Assembly: GCA_963742105.1 (NCBI GenBank)
Contig: CAVUKN010000007.1
Location: forward strand, 1,426,001 to 1,490,000
Direction of reading: 5' to 3'
DNA: 64,000 nt
Source of the DNA: Gp6-AA40 sp963742105
Lineage (GTDB): Bacteria > Acidobacteriota > Vicinamibacteria > Vicinamibacterales > UBA2999
In this document: positions 18,718-27,346 of the stretch, one piece after another
How positions within the stretch are numbered: position 1 is the stretch's first letter
How the letters are laid out: each line of letters begins with the position of its first letter
Program-made: the position numbers and the translations under genes
The notes under the pieces: model-generated
What the model was told of the DNA's origin: nothing
Databases searched by the model: none
What the model saw: the letters and a program-made list of their open reading frames with translations, nothing else

Positions 18718-20436
18718 ATGAATATCGACGTCGCACCGCCCACCTCATATCCGACGCGCAACGCCCGGCGGATGCCCGGTGGCATCCTGCTCGTGGCCGC
18801 CGTCACGCTCGGTGCCTCCGCGCTCAATTTCGTCTGGCTCTCGTTCGACGCCACACCGCCGCATTGGGACTCGGCGAATCACCTGCTGTCGGCGCTCGAC
18901 TATCGCGATCTGGTCGGCCGTGCGGTCCGGGGCCAGGCGGGAGGACCGATCACCGTCCTGAAGGAGTTCGTGCACGTCGACAAGATGGTGTACCCGCCGC
19001 TCTTTCCGCTGACCGCCGCGCTGGTGTCTCCATCGGAGACCGCCCGCTCGATGATCATGGTCAACAGCTTATTTCTTGCGGTCCTGCTGTTTTCGGTCTA
19101 TCAAATTGGCCGGCGGCTGCACAGCGAGCGGGCGGGCGTGCTCAGCGCCGTCTTGATCGCCGCGTATCCGATGGTGATGCACCTGGCGCGTGACTTCATG
19201 GTCGATTTCTCGCTGCTTGCCATGACCGCGTTGAGCGTGGCGTTGATTGTGAGCTCCGGCGGATTCCGCATTCCCCTCCCGACGTTCCTGTTCGGCGTCA
19301 GCACCGCGCTGGGACTGCTGTCCAAACCGACCTACGCCAGCTTCATTGCCGTACCCGCTGCATACAGCCTGCTGCTGGCCATTCGACGGGTGATCGCGCA
19401 TGCGGACACTCGGCCCGCACAAATGCGTGCTCTGTGGGCGCTCGGTGCCGGACTCGCGCTCGGCGGTCTGGTGACGGCAACCTGGTACCTGCCCAATTGG
19501 GAGACCGTTCGAGGCGAGGCCGTCCGCATCGCCAACTCCAATCCGATCGGATTCGACGTGTTCGATGCGAATGCGCTCGTCTACTACTTCAACATCCTGA
19601 TGATCGACCAGATTGGACTGCCATTTATCGCACTGTTCATTCTGGGTGCCGTCACGTTGCGCCGCCACGTCCCTCTGGAGTCGGCCGGCTTACTCCTGTC
19701 CTGGGTCGCCGGCCTGTATCTGATTGCCACGCTCGCTCCCTACAAGGGTACCGGGCAGGACGTGGCGATCCTGATCCCCGTCGCGGTCATCTCCGCGATC
19801 GGACTCGCTGGCCTGAGAAACTTCCGCATGGCCGCTTGCACCGCGGTGGTCGTCTTTGCGGTGACGCAGGCGATCGTTCTGAGTCTGCCAGCCCGCACGC
19901 TGGCCACGCGGGTCGGCACATTCCGATGGGCCGGTTCCTACCAGCAGTTTCCCGTCGAAGGTGATTGGCAGTTCGTCAACGCCTTGCGCTCGCTCGGGAC
20001 CGCACCGCTCACCATCCGGGTCATGAGCGACGACATGCACGTCAACGGGCTCACGGCGAAGTACTTCGTCCGCAGTCAGCGGCTGCCATTCGAAGTCATC
20101 GAACGCTACGGCGCGCCAGCCAGTCAGGTGCGCGACGCCGACGTCGTGGTCGCCAAGTCCGACTGGACACTCCAGAGTTCGTCGCATGCCACCACGCGCG
20201 GCCGGGCGCTCCAGGGGGTCGACACGATGAGCCTGGGCGTGATGTACACGCGAGGCACCTGCGAGGTCGGGCGTCCGGATGAGCCGCTTGCGAACAAGAT
20301 CAGCGCCAAAGACGCGGAGTTGCAGTCGATCACCGACGACGGCCTGAGACAGGACCATCCGTACGTGCGTCGGTTTCCGCTTCCGGACGGTTCTGATCTC
20401 GTTCTCTATTCGAAGCGGGCACTCAACGCGTCGTGA
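18718..20436 (+). CDS. GT-C fold glycosyltransferase-like membrane protein (GT39/PMT_2-like)
   Basis: 572 residues from ATG 18718. A first helix 'GGILLVAAVTLGASALNFVW' is followed by 'FDATPPHWDSANHLLSALDY', the acidic first loop (D…WD) typical of PMT_2/GT39 members. About ten more helices and a soluble tail follow. 'RRLHSERAGVLSAVLIAAYP' and 'FMVDFSLLAMTALSVA' are usual in acidobacterial and proteobacterial dolichyl-phosphate-mannose-type transferases. Donor probably a polyprenyl-phosphate sugar, acceptor unknown. It is the first gene of the likely sigma-54-controlled operon with the HAD, methyltransferase and YdcF genes; the HAD start overlaps its stop (GTGA). Confidence 0.77.
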   Translation: MNIDVAPPTSYPTRNARRMPGGILLVAAVTLGASALNFVWLSFDATPPHWDSANHLLSALDYRDLVGRAVRGQAGGPITVLKEFVHVDKMVYPPLFPLTAALVSPSETARSMIMVNSLFLAVLLFSVYQIGRRLHSERAGVLSAVLIAAYPMVMHLARDFMVDFSLLAMTALSVALIVSSGGFRIPLPTFLFGVSTALGLLSKPTYASFIAVPAAYSLLLAIRRVIAHADTRPAQMRALWALGAGLALGGLVTATWYLPNWETVRGEAVRIANSNPIGFDVFDANALVYYFNILMIDQIGLPFIALFILGAVTLRRHVPLESAGLLLSWVAGLYLIATLAPYKGTGQDVAILIPVAVISAIGLAGLRNFRMAACTAVVVFAVTQAIVLSLPARTLATRVGTFRWAGSYQQFPVEGDWQFVNALRSLGTAPLTIRVMSDDMHVNGLTAKYFVRSQRLPFEVIERYGAPASQVRDADVVVAKSDWTLQSSSHATTRGRALQGVDTMSLGVMYTRGTCEVGRPDEPLANKISAKDAELQSITDDGLRQDHPYVRRFPLPDGSDLVLYSKRALNAS

Positions 20437-21191
20437 TCGTGGCTGAACCGGCTCCTGCCGCCGCGAGCTCGCTCGCCGCAGTCATCTTCGACGTCGACGG
20501 CACGCTGTACGATCAGCCGCGGCTGCGCCGTGCGATGGCTACCCGGCTGCTCGCGTCGCTGGTGCGCCAGCCCGCGGCAGGAGCGCGGACCATCCGCGTG
20601 CTGCGCGCGTATAGACGTGCCCAGGAGTCTCTGCGAGGATCGTCAGGAGTGGCCGACGTCGCGGCGGCGCAGATTCGCGTCGCGGCCGAGCGTACCGGTG
20701 TTGACGAAGACACGGTATCGGCCTGTGTGCGACGGTGGATGGAAGAAGAGCCATTGCCTGTCCTCGCACGGTGCATGTTTCCGGGAACGCTGGAATCGCT
20801 GCGGGCGTGTCGCACGAAAGGGCTGCGGCTGGCGGCGTTGTCCGACTATCCGGCTGATGAGAAGCTGCGGGTGATGGGGATGGCGGGGCTGTTCGACGTC
20901 GTGGTCACCGCGCAGGCGCCGGAAGTGAACGCGTTCAAGCCGAACCCGCGCGGGCTCCTGGTCACACTCGAGCGGCTCGGCGTCACGGCGGCGGAATGCC
21001 TGTACGTGGGCGACCGGATCGACGTCGATGCCGCCGCGGCGAACGCCGCGGGCATGCGCTGCGTCATCGTCACGGGCCGTCGTGTCGAGGGACACGGTGG
21101 GTTCCGGACGGTCGCCAGTTATCCGGAATTGCTCGAGCTGATCGACGATTGGACCGCAACAGTCACCAACCCTTCAAGGCGGCTTCTATGA
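20433..21191 (+). CDS. HAD-superfamily phosphatase
   Basis: 252 residues from GTG 20433, overlapping the previous stop by 4 bases. Motif I 'AVIFDVDGTLYD' carries both catalytic Asp residues, motif II is the Ser/Thr in 'LRLAALSDYPADEK', motif III Lys is in 'VNAFKPNPRGLLVTLE', and motif IV is 'CLYVGDRIDVDAAAANAAGM'. The helical cap between motifs I and II is of the C1 type. In this neighbourhood the best guess is removal of the 5-phosphate from polyprenyl-phosphoryl-5-phosphoribose made by the UbiA-like enzyme; this is inference. Generic phosphoglycolate-phosphatase-like activity is the alternative. Confidence 0.88.
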   Translation: MIVAEPAPAAASSLAAVIFDVDGTLYDQPRLRRAMATRLLASLVRQPAAGARTIRVLRAYRRAQESLRGSSGVADVAAAQIRVAAERTGVDEDTVSACVRRWMEEEPLPVLARCMFPGTLESLRACRTKGLRLAALSDYPADEKLRVMGMAGLFDVVVTAQAPEVNAFKPNPRGLLVTLERLGVTAAECLYVGDRIDVDAAAANAAGMRCVIVTGRRVEGHGGFRTVASYPELLELIDDWTATVTNPSRRLL

Positions 21192-21919
21192 ACAGAGACT
21201 CGAATCAGGCGGCGGCTCTCCCGTTCGGACGCGTGATGTCCGGACTTCGCTGGCGGGCTGGCGCCGTCCGCAACCGCATGCGTGAAGTACGCGCCGACGG
21301 CCTGTCGGATCACATCCGTTGTCGCCTGGAGCTCGGGTTCGTGCTGCCGCCCCTCGTTACGATGCAGAACTATCCGCGGCTGAAGTTTCTGCACGACTGC
21401 ATCGAGCGGTTTGCGCCGACAACCGGAGTCGGCCTCGAGATCGGCTGTTACAAGTGCACGTCGACAGTGTTCATCGCGCATGCGTGCGCACGGGCGGGGG
21501 TAGGCCAGGTCTACGCCATCGACCTCTTCACCGGGACGCGGTCATGGAATACGGTGGTGGATTATCTCGATGAAGCGCAGCAGAAGCTCGCCCGCTATGG
21601 CCTGCGTGAGCGCGTCACCCTGATTCGCAGTGATTCGCTATCGTATCCATGGACGGCGCCAGTCGCAGCCCTCCACATCGATGCCGACCACAGCTACGAA
21701 GCGGTGTGGGCCGACATCCAGAAATACGTCCCGTTCATCGTCGAAAACGGCATCTGCGTGTTCGACGATTACGACGTCAGTCATGACGGCGTGACGCGCG
21801 CCGTGCATCGGCTGCTGGCCGAGGACTCGAGCTTCGAAGTCGTCGCCGCCAACTATCAGGGTGCCGAATTTGGCAGTGTGTGTGTCCGCCGGACGCGGCG
21901 GCCGGTTCACGTCGGCTAG
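21188..21919 (+). CDS. Class I SAM-dependent methyltransferase (Methyltransf_24-like)
   Basis: 243 residues from ATG 21188, overlapping the HAD stop by 4 bases (ATGA). Motif I is 'GVGLEIGCYKCTSTVFIAHA', followed by 'QVYAIDLFTGTRSWNTVVDY', 'VTLIRSDSL', 'ALHIDADHSYEAVWADIQKY' (the DAxHxY motif of Methyltransf_24 and cephalosporin hydroxylase-like enzymes) and 'GICVFDDYD'. Such proteins in glycan clusters methylate sugars and often use a metal bound by the Asp/His residues. The target here is unknown. Confidence 0.85.
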   Translation: MNRDSNQAAALPFGRVMSGLRWRAGAVRNRMREVRADGLSDHIRCRLELGFVLPPLVTMQNYPRLKFLHDCIERFAPTTGVGLEIGCYKCTSTVFIAHACARAGVGQVYAIDLFTGTRSWNTVVDYLDEAQQKLARYGLRERVTLIRSDSLSYPWTAPVAALHIDADHSYEAVWADIQKYVPFIVENGICVFDDYDVSHDGVTRAVHRLLAEDSSFEVVAANYQGAEFGSVCVRRTRRPVHVG

Positions 21920-21958
21920 CCTCCACGAGCGTATTCGTCCCTACCCGAGTCGATTGTC

Positions 21959-22741
21959 GTGCTGGCGTTTCTGTACAGCCTTCTCCTCACGTGCCTGACG
22001 CCGACGACGCCGGTCATCCTTCTTCTCGTCGCCGCCATCATGGTTCGGCGACGGGTCGGACTGGCTCGCCTGCTGGTCGCCGGCGCTCTGTTGATCCTGC
22101 TTGTCTGCGCTAACGGGTTCGTCGTCGGCGGATTGATCGTGTCGCTCGAATCGGCGACGCCTTCCCTGAGTCCGTCCGCGACGGCCGACGCGATCGTCGT
22201 GCTCAGCGGAGGGACGCTCCCCCAGATTCTCCCGCGGACGACCATCGAGGTGAACGACGCCGGCGACCGCGTCCTGTACGGGGCCACGCTCTTCCGGCAG
22301 CATCGCGCACCTCGCGTCGTCGTGACCGGCGACGTCGGCACCGGCGGTATCGCGTTTCGACCGGAATCGGACGAAATGGCGGAGCTGCTGGAGTCGCTGG
22401 GCGTTCCCGGCCCGGCGATCGTGACGGAGCGGCAAGCGCAGAATACGCACGAACACGCCGTCAACCTTTGCCCCACGTTCGCTCAGCTCGGCATTCATCG
22501 AGTGCTGCTGGTGACGAGCGCCCTCCACATGCGCCGATCCGTGGGCGTCTTCCGCCACTCGTGCCCGTCGGTCGATTACGTCCCGGCTCCAACGGACTTC
22601 CGCGGCATCTACGGCCTTCCTGAACCGCGCTATCGAGCCGTCTCGAGGCTGATTCCGACGCCTCGCGCGTTGCTCGACTTCTCAGATGTCACCCACGAGT
22701 ACGTCGGAATCCTCTATTACCACCTGCGTGGCTGGCTGTAA
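21959..22741 (+). CDS. YdcF/ElyC-family (DUF218) membrane protein
   Basis: 260 residues from GTG 21959 with two N-terminal membrane helices (about residues 1-25 and 38-58), then a DUF218 domain: 'ADAIVVLSGGTLPQIL', 'RVLYGATLFRQHRAPRVVVT', 'ESDEMAELLESLGVP', 'QAQNTHEHAVNL', 'RVLLVTSALHMRRSVGVFRH'. The ending 'HEYVGILYYHLRGWL' is usual for the family. Relatives (ElyC, SanA) affect envelope polysaccharide and undecaprenyl-carrier metabolism; the exact biochemical activity is not established. Last gene of the operon, convergent with the regulator. Confidence 0.87.
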   Translation: MLAFLYSLLLTCLTPTTPVILLLVAAIMVRRRVGLARLLVAGALLILLVCANGFVVGGLIVSLESATPSLSPSATADAIVVLSGGTLPQILPRTTIEVNDAGDRVLYGATLFRQHRAPRVVVTGDVGTGGIAFRPESDEMAELLESLGVPGPAIVTERQAQNTHEHAVNLCPTFAQLGIHRVLLVTSALHMRRSVGVFRHSCPSVDYVPAPTDFRGIYGLPEPRYRAVSRLIPTPRALLDFSDVTHEYVGILYYHLRGWL

Positions 22742-22763
22742 CGAGCGCACGGCGGCTGGGACT

Positions 22764-25535
22764 TCACAAGCCGTCAACACCCAGCCTGGCCATCAGCTTC
22801 AGCAGCCCCTGGCGGGAAAGGCCCAGCGCCCGCGCGGCGCGCGCCCGGTTGCCGCCGGCCCGCGCCAGCGCCACCTCCACGAAGCGGCGCTCGAACTGCA
22901 TGCGCGCATCGGCAATTCGCGTCGCGCGGAGCGGTGTCACTCCGGTGATGACGGCGGGCAGGAGATCCGCTGACACTCGGCCTCGACGCGGCGCGGCGAC
23001 CGCCAGGCCGGCAACGACATTCTGCAGCTCGCGGACGTTGCCGGGCCAGTGATAGGCAGCAAGCGCTGTCAGCACGCCGGAACTGAACGAAGCCACCGTG
23101 CCAACGCGGTCGGCGGCGCCTCGCCAGAAGTGTTGCGCCAGCACCGGGACGTCCTCCGGCCGTTCGCGCAGGGCGGGCACATTGATGCGGATGACGTCGA
23201 CGCGATACAGCAGGTCCTGGCGAAACCGGCCCGCCGCGGCCTCTGCGCGCATGTCGCGATTCGCGGCGGCGACGAGTCGAACGTCAACCGGACGGACGAA
23301 CGTTTCGCCCACACGGCGGATCTCCTGCTGCTGGAGAACGCGCAGCAGCTTTGCCTGCGCACGAAGCGACAGATCGGCCACCTCGTCGAGAAACAGCGTG
23401 CCGCCATGGGCCTCCTCGAACAAGCCGGTGCGGTCCACGACGGCGCCGGTGAATGCACCCTTGGCGTGACCGAACAGCTCCGATTCCAGCAGATCGTCGG
23501 GCAGCGCGGCGCAGTTGACGTCGCAGAACCGGCGCTCGCGCCGCGGACTCAGATAGTGCACGGCGCGGGCGATCAGCTCTTTGCCGACTCCGCTTTCCCC
23601 TTCCACCAGGACGGAGAACGGTGCCGCTGCTGCCCGGGCGACGGCCTGGCGCACTTCGGCGATCGCGCGACTGATGCCGACCAGTTCCGGAATGAGCGTG
23701 GCCGCTTCAGCCTCGGTTCGGGCGCGATGGAGCAACGCATCGACGCGGGGGGCCGCCACCGCGGCGACGACCTCGAGCCACGCCGGCGCGTCGGGAGCGG
23801 GCACACGATCGGCCGGCCAGCGCGCGGCGATCGCCGCGACCAGCCGCGAGCCGATTCGAATCGGCAGTCCAATCTGCACCGCCGAGTCCACGCGCTCCGG
23901 ACCGATCGTGATTCCGGCGTCGATGACGCGCCCACCAATCGTGGACGAGAGCCCGGTGCCGACGGACAGGACGATCGAGGCCGGCCCGGCGTCCGCCGAC
24001 CAGATGTCGACACGGGTCGCGTGCAGCCGGCGCGCCGAGAGCGCGAGTACCCTCGTGATCGCCGCGCCGTCATCTCCCTCCTCCTGCGCGATGCGCACCA
24101 GGGCAGCCGGTGCGGCATCGACATCCGCGATCTCGACGAGGGGGTGACCCGCCTGAGTATCGCCGGGGACCGCAGCACGTGTCAGGGCAGCGCGCAGCAG
24201 CGGCGGCGCCGCACGCGCGGTCCTGGCCAGAGCACGAAATTGGGATTCGCTCTGCTTCGCCCGCCCGCCACGCCGAAGTGCTTCTGCCCAGATGAAGCGC
24301 GCGCGTGTCAGACGTAGAGGCGCACGAGCTTCCCTGGACGCGATGGCGATCTCGCGCAACGTCGCCTCCGCACCGGTCAAATCACCGGCAGCGGCGAGCA
24401 CCCGCAGGCGGCTCGTCAATCCGATCGCCCGCGCGAGTGGTGTGCCGGTCCATAACGGCACCGACTGCCCGATACGAAGGCCGGCATCAAACCACCGCCC
24501 GGCCGCCAGCAACAACCGAACAGCAGTGGCCTCGACGAACGCCGCTGTCTCGGCATCGAGCTCGGCTCCATGTGCGCTGATTGGTGGCAGCGCTAACGCG
24601 TCGTGAACGCGTCCTTGCCAGAGCAGTACCCTGAGCAGGACAGCCGTGACCCAGGTGTGCAGTGCGTTCGAGAGAGGGGCAACCTGCAGGAGCGCACGGC
24701 AGATTGATTCGGCGGCGGTCAGTTGTGCGGCATCGGTCTTCGCGGCGGCCAGCCAGATTCGCGCTTCGACTTCGCGCCGCTCCTCTCCGGACGTAGCCGC
24801 CATCGATGCCGCCTCACCGAACGCGCGAGCCGCGTCTGCGGCCCGCCCGCGTTCGAGCAGCAGGCGCCCGAGCGCAACGCTGACCGGAACTGCGTATTGC
24901 GTTGCCCGGCGGCGAGTGAGCGCGGCAGAAACGTCACGAAGCAGCCGTTCCGCCGCCGCATGCCGCCCCGCGGCGACGAACTCCGCTGCGCGTCGTGCCC
25001 GCTGCAGGTGTTGCAGGACGTCGTGGGGAGCAGCCGGCGCCACACCAGCACGTCCAGCGTTGTACGAAGGGCGCGCTTCGCGGACGTGCTGAACCGCGGC
25101 GTTTTCGCCGCGGAGCGTCAACAACACATGTGGCCGCGCCGTCCGGGAAGCCGCATCGAGGAATGCCTGTCGCGCCAGCGCCGTGTTGTGTGTTGTGGCC
25201 AGGAGGAGCAGGGTGCGATCGCTGATGTCGTCTCCGATCGTCAGCATCGTGCGCCGGTAGAGATCGACAGCGATCGGCATGTACCCGCGAGCGACGGCGT
25301 CGGTCGCAATCCGACCGGCAACGCTCTTCGCGGCGGACGGGCGCAGGTCTGCGACGATGGCGCGCGGCTCACCATCACGTCCATGGTCCAGCACCTCCGT
25401 CAACGTGGGCGGCGAGGGAATGTGCTCTTCGTCACGTGGCGACAAGCGCTCGATGGCGACGACCTGTCCGGTCGCGAGATCGCACGCCTGCTCGGCGTTG
25501 ATGACGAGATACCGATCGAGAAGCACAGGAGGCAT
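22764..25535 (-). CDS. Sigma-54-dependent enhancer-binding transcriptional regulator with long helical and GAF-like N-terminus
   Basis: 923 residues from ATG 25535 (MPPVLLDRYL); a longer open frame upstream runs into aroC and is rejected. The C-terminal 320 residues are a standard bEBP. 'VLVEGESGVGKELIARAVH' is Walker A and 'ELFGHAKGAFTGA' holds the GAFTGA loop contacting sigma-54 (about residue 680). 'HGGTLFLDEVADLS' is Walker B, 'YHWPGNVRELQNV' follows, and a Fis-type HTH 'NRARAARALGLSRQGLLKLM' closes the protein. No receiver domain is seen. Residues about 150-450 are Ala/Arg/Leu-rich helical repeats (TPR-like), and about 470-600 looks like a GAF domain ('VLSVGTGLSSTIGGRVIDAG'). Likely activates the promoter at 18,655. 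Confidence 0.9.
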   Translation of the reverse strand: MPPVLLDRYLVINAEQACDLATGQVVAIERLSPRDEEHIPSPPTLTEVLDHGRDGEPRAIVADLRPSAAKSVAGRIATDAVARGYMPIAVDLYRRTMLTIGDDISDRTLLLLATTHNTALARQAFLDAASRTARPHVLLTLRGENAAVQHVREARPSYNAGRAGVAPAAPHDVLQHLQRARRAAEFVAAGRHAAAERLLRDVSAALTRRRATQYAVPVSVALGRLLLERGRAADAARAFGEAASMAATSGEERREVEARIWLAAAKTDAAQLTAAESICRALLQVAPLSNALHTWVTAVLLRVLLWQGRVHDALALPPISAHGAELDAETAAFVEATAVRLLLAAGRWFDAGLRIGQSVPLWTGTPLARAIGLTSRLRVLAAAGDLTGAEATLREIAIASREARAPLRLTRARFIWAEALRRGGRAKQSESQFRALARTARAAPPLLRAALTRAAVPGDTQAGHPLVEIADVDAAPAALVRIAQEEGDDGAAITRVLALSARRLHATRVDIWSADAGPASIVLSVGTGLSSTIGGRVIDAGITIGPERVDSAVQIGLPIRIGSRLVAAIAARWPADRVPAPDAPAWLEVVAAVAAPRVDALLHRARTEAEAATLIPELVGISRAIAEVRQAVARAAAAPFSVLVEGESGVGKELIARAVHYLSPRRERRFCDVNCAALPDDLLESELFGHAKGAFTGAVVDRTGLFEEAHGGTLFLDEVADLSLRAQAKLLRVLQQQEIRRVGETFVRPVDVRLVAAANRDMRAEAAAGRFRQDLLYRVDVIRINVPALRERPEDVPVLAQHFWRGAADRVGTVASFSSGVLTALAAYHWPGNVRELQNVVAGLAVAAPRRGRVSADLLPAVITGVTPLRATRIADARMQFERRFVEVALARAGGNRARAARALGLSRQGLLKLMARLGVDGL

Positions 25536-25618
25536 GCCCGCAGATATGCAATGCGGTGGACCAGCGAGAACAGGCCCAAAACCGCTCGATCGCGCCCGGA
25601 ACGCGCAGTTTCTGCGCG

Positions 25619-25624
25619 TATAAT
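25619..25624 (+). promoter_or_regulatory. -10 element of the aroC operon promoter
   Basis: A perfect TATAAT sits 11 bases before the aroC ATG, in the 99-base gap between divergent genes. There is no recognisable -35 at 17 bases. The short distance implies a very short or absent leader. Confidence 0.45.
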
Positions 25625-25634
25625 CGAGGGCTGG

Positions 25635-26837
25635 ATGCTGAGATTTCTCACCGCCGGCGAGTCGCATGGGCCGGCACTCGTCGTCACCGTCGACGGAATG
25701 CCGGCGGGACTGCAGATCGACATTGACGCGTTGAATGCGCAGTTGCGGCGGCGCCAGGGTGGCTACGGCCGCGGCCGCCGCATGCAGATCGAAAGCGACA
25801 CCGTGGAAGTGATTGCTGGTGTCCGCCGCGGGCGTTCGACCGGCGCACCAATCGCGTTCCTTATCCGCAATCGCGATTGGGTGAATTGGCAGCAGACGAT
25901 GCACGCCGAGGCGGAGATGCCGGACGGAGCGACTGGGGCGAAACGGGCGAACGTGACGCGCCCGCGGCCTGGTCACGCCGATCTTGCCGGCGCCATCAAG
26001 TACGGGCATGACGACATCCGGGACGTCCTGGAGCGTGCCAGTGCGCGCGAGACCGCGGCGCGCGTCGCCGCCGGCAGCCTGGCCCGCCAGCTCCTCGGAC
26101 GGTTCGGCGTGAAGCTGGCGAGTCATGTCACGGCGATTGGCCAGGTTGTGCTGCCTGACGACCGAATGGTGACGTTCGACGAGGCTGCCGCCATTGCCGC
26201 CGACGACCCGGTTCGCTGCGCCGATGCGACACTGCAGCAACAGATGATCGCGGCGATCGATGCGGCCAGAGAGTCAGGCGATACCGTTGGAGGGGCCTTC
26301 GAGGTCATCGTCACCGGTCTGCCGCCGGGCCTCGGCTCCTACGTGCAATGGGACCGCAAACTCGACGGCCGTCTGGCGCAGGCGCTGATGTGCATCCACG
26401 CGATCAAGGCCGTCGGCATCGGCATCGGTCCCGAAGTCGCGATTCGACCCGGCTCCCGCGTGCACGACGAAATTCTTCCGCCGGCGGCTGGCGCGGGTGC
26501 ACCCTTGCGGCCGACGAACAACGCCGGCGGCCTCGAAGGTGGCGTGACCAACGGTCAGGATGTCCGCGTCACGGCGTTCATGAAGCCGATTGCCACGCTG
26601 ATGAAGCCGCTGCGATCGGTGGACCTCAATACGTTGCACGACGCGCCCGCCGCCATCGAGCGAAGTGATGTGTGTGCGGTGCCGGCGGCCGCAGTCGTCG
26701 GTGAAGCAATGACCTCGTTCGTGCTGGCGGATGCCTTCCTCGAAAAATTCGGGGGCGATTCGGTCGACGAGATTCAGGCGCACTACGATGTGACCCGCGA
26801 AGCCATCCGGCGTCGCTTCGCCGTTCCCTCTGCCTGA
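25635..26837 (+). CDS. aroC: Chorismate synthase
   Basis: Last step of the shikimate pathway: 5-enolpyruvylshikimate-3-phosphate to chorismate with reduced FMN. 400 residues from ATG 25635. Family landmarks: 'MLRFLTAGESHGPALVV', 'RRRQGGYGRGRRMQIESD', 'VTRPRPGHADLAGAIKYG', 'RASARETAARVAAG', 'NAGGLEGGVTNGQDVRV' and 'VPAAAVVGEAMTSFVLADAF'. The start sits at the family's standard N-terminus. First gene of an overlapping operon with def; the stop TGA shares its A with the def ATG. Confidence 0.97.
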   Translation: MLRFLTAGESHGPALVVTVDGMPAGLQIDIDALNAQLRRRQGGYGRGRRMQIESDTVEVIAGVRRGRSTGAPIAFLIRNRDWVNWQQTMHAEAEMPDGATGAKRANVTRPRPGHADLAGAIKYGHDDIRDVLERASARETAARVAAGSLARQLLGRFGVKLASHVTAIGQVVLPDDRMVTFDEAAAIAADDPVRCADATLQQQMIAAIDAARESGDTVGGAFEVIVTGLPPGLGSYVQWDRKLDGRLAQALMCIHAIKAVGIGIGPEVAIRPGSRVHDEILPPAAGAGAPLRPTNNAGGLEGGVTNGQDVRVTAFMKPIATLMKPLRSVDLNTLHDAPAAIERSDVCAVPAAAVVGEAMTSFVLADAFLEKFGGDSVDEIQAHYDVTREAIRRRFAVPSA

Positions 26838-27346
26838 TGATCCGGCCCATCGTCCGCTACGGCGATGACGTGCTGCACACGCCTGCGTCACGCGTCGCCG
26901 GGATCTCAGTCGAGATTCAGCAACTGGTCGACGACATGGTTCAGACCATGTACGCAGCTCCTGGCATCGGCCTCGCGGCGCCCCAGATCGGCGTCGCGCT
27001 CCGCATTTTTGTCGCCGACATCTCCGTCGGTCGCAATCCTGCCGACCTGCTCGTGTTCATCAACCCCGAGTTCGTGGAACGCGACGGGATGCAACTCGAG
27101 GAGGAGGGCTGCCTGAGCGTCCCGGGCTTCAACGCGACCGTCGCCAGGCCGGCGCGGGCGACGTTGAAGGGACTGAACCGAAGCGGCGAGGAGCAGGTCA
27201 TCGAGGGCACGGGATTGCTGGCCCGGTGCTTTCAGCATGAGATGGATCATCTCGACGGGACACTCTTCGTGGATCGATTGCGTGGCCTGCAGAAGGATCT
27301 CATCGTTCGCAAGATCAAGAAGCTGTCCCGTGCTGGAAAATGGTAG
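26837..27346 (+). CDS. def: Peptide deformylase
   Basis: Removes the formyl group from nascent N-termini. 169 residues. All three metal-site motifs are present: 'GIGLAAPQIG', 'EEGCLSVPGF' (Cys ligand) and 'QHEMDHLDGTLF' (HExxH, two His ligands and the catalytic Glu). ATG 26837 overlaps the aroC stop by one base; the end overlaps the fmt start by 7 bases. The def-fmt-rsmB order is widely conserved in bacteria. Confidence 0.97.
   Translation: MIRPIVRYGDDVLHTPASRVAGISVEIQQLVDDMVQTMYAAPGIGLAAPQIGVALRIFVADISVGRNPADLLVFINPEFVERDGMQLEEEGCLSVPGFNATVARPARATLKGLNRSGEEQVIEGTGLLARCFQHEMDHLDGTLFVDRLRGLQKDLIVRKIKKLSRAGKW

Noticed and set aside
23049..24317. Long plus-strand frame of 422 residues opposite the sigma-54 regulator
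   Set aside because: Arg/Ala-rich antisense shadow of a high-GC gene with no recognisable motif.
24723..25634. Open frame extending aroC upstream to 704 residues
   Set aside because: It is antisense to the regulator gene; chorismate synthase starts at the standard MLRFLTAGESHG (25635).
25536..26240. Open frame extending the sigma-54 regulator upstream to 1158 residues
   Set aside because: The extension is antisense to aroC, has no domain features, and a good start (ATG 25535) with family-like sequence exists at the divergent gap.
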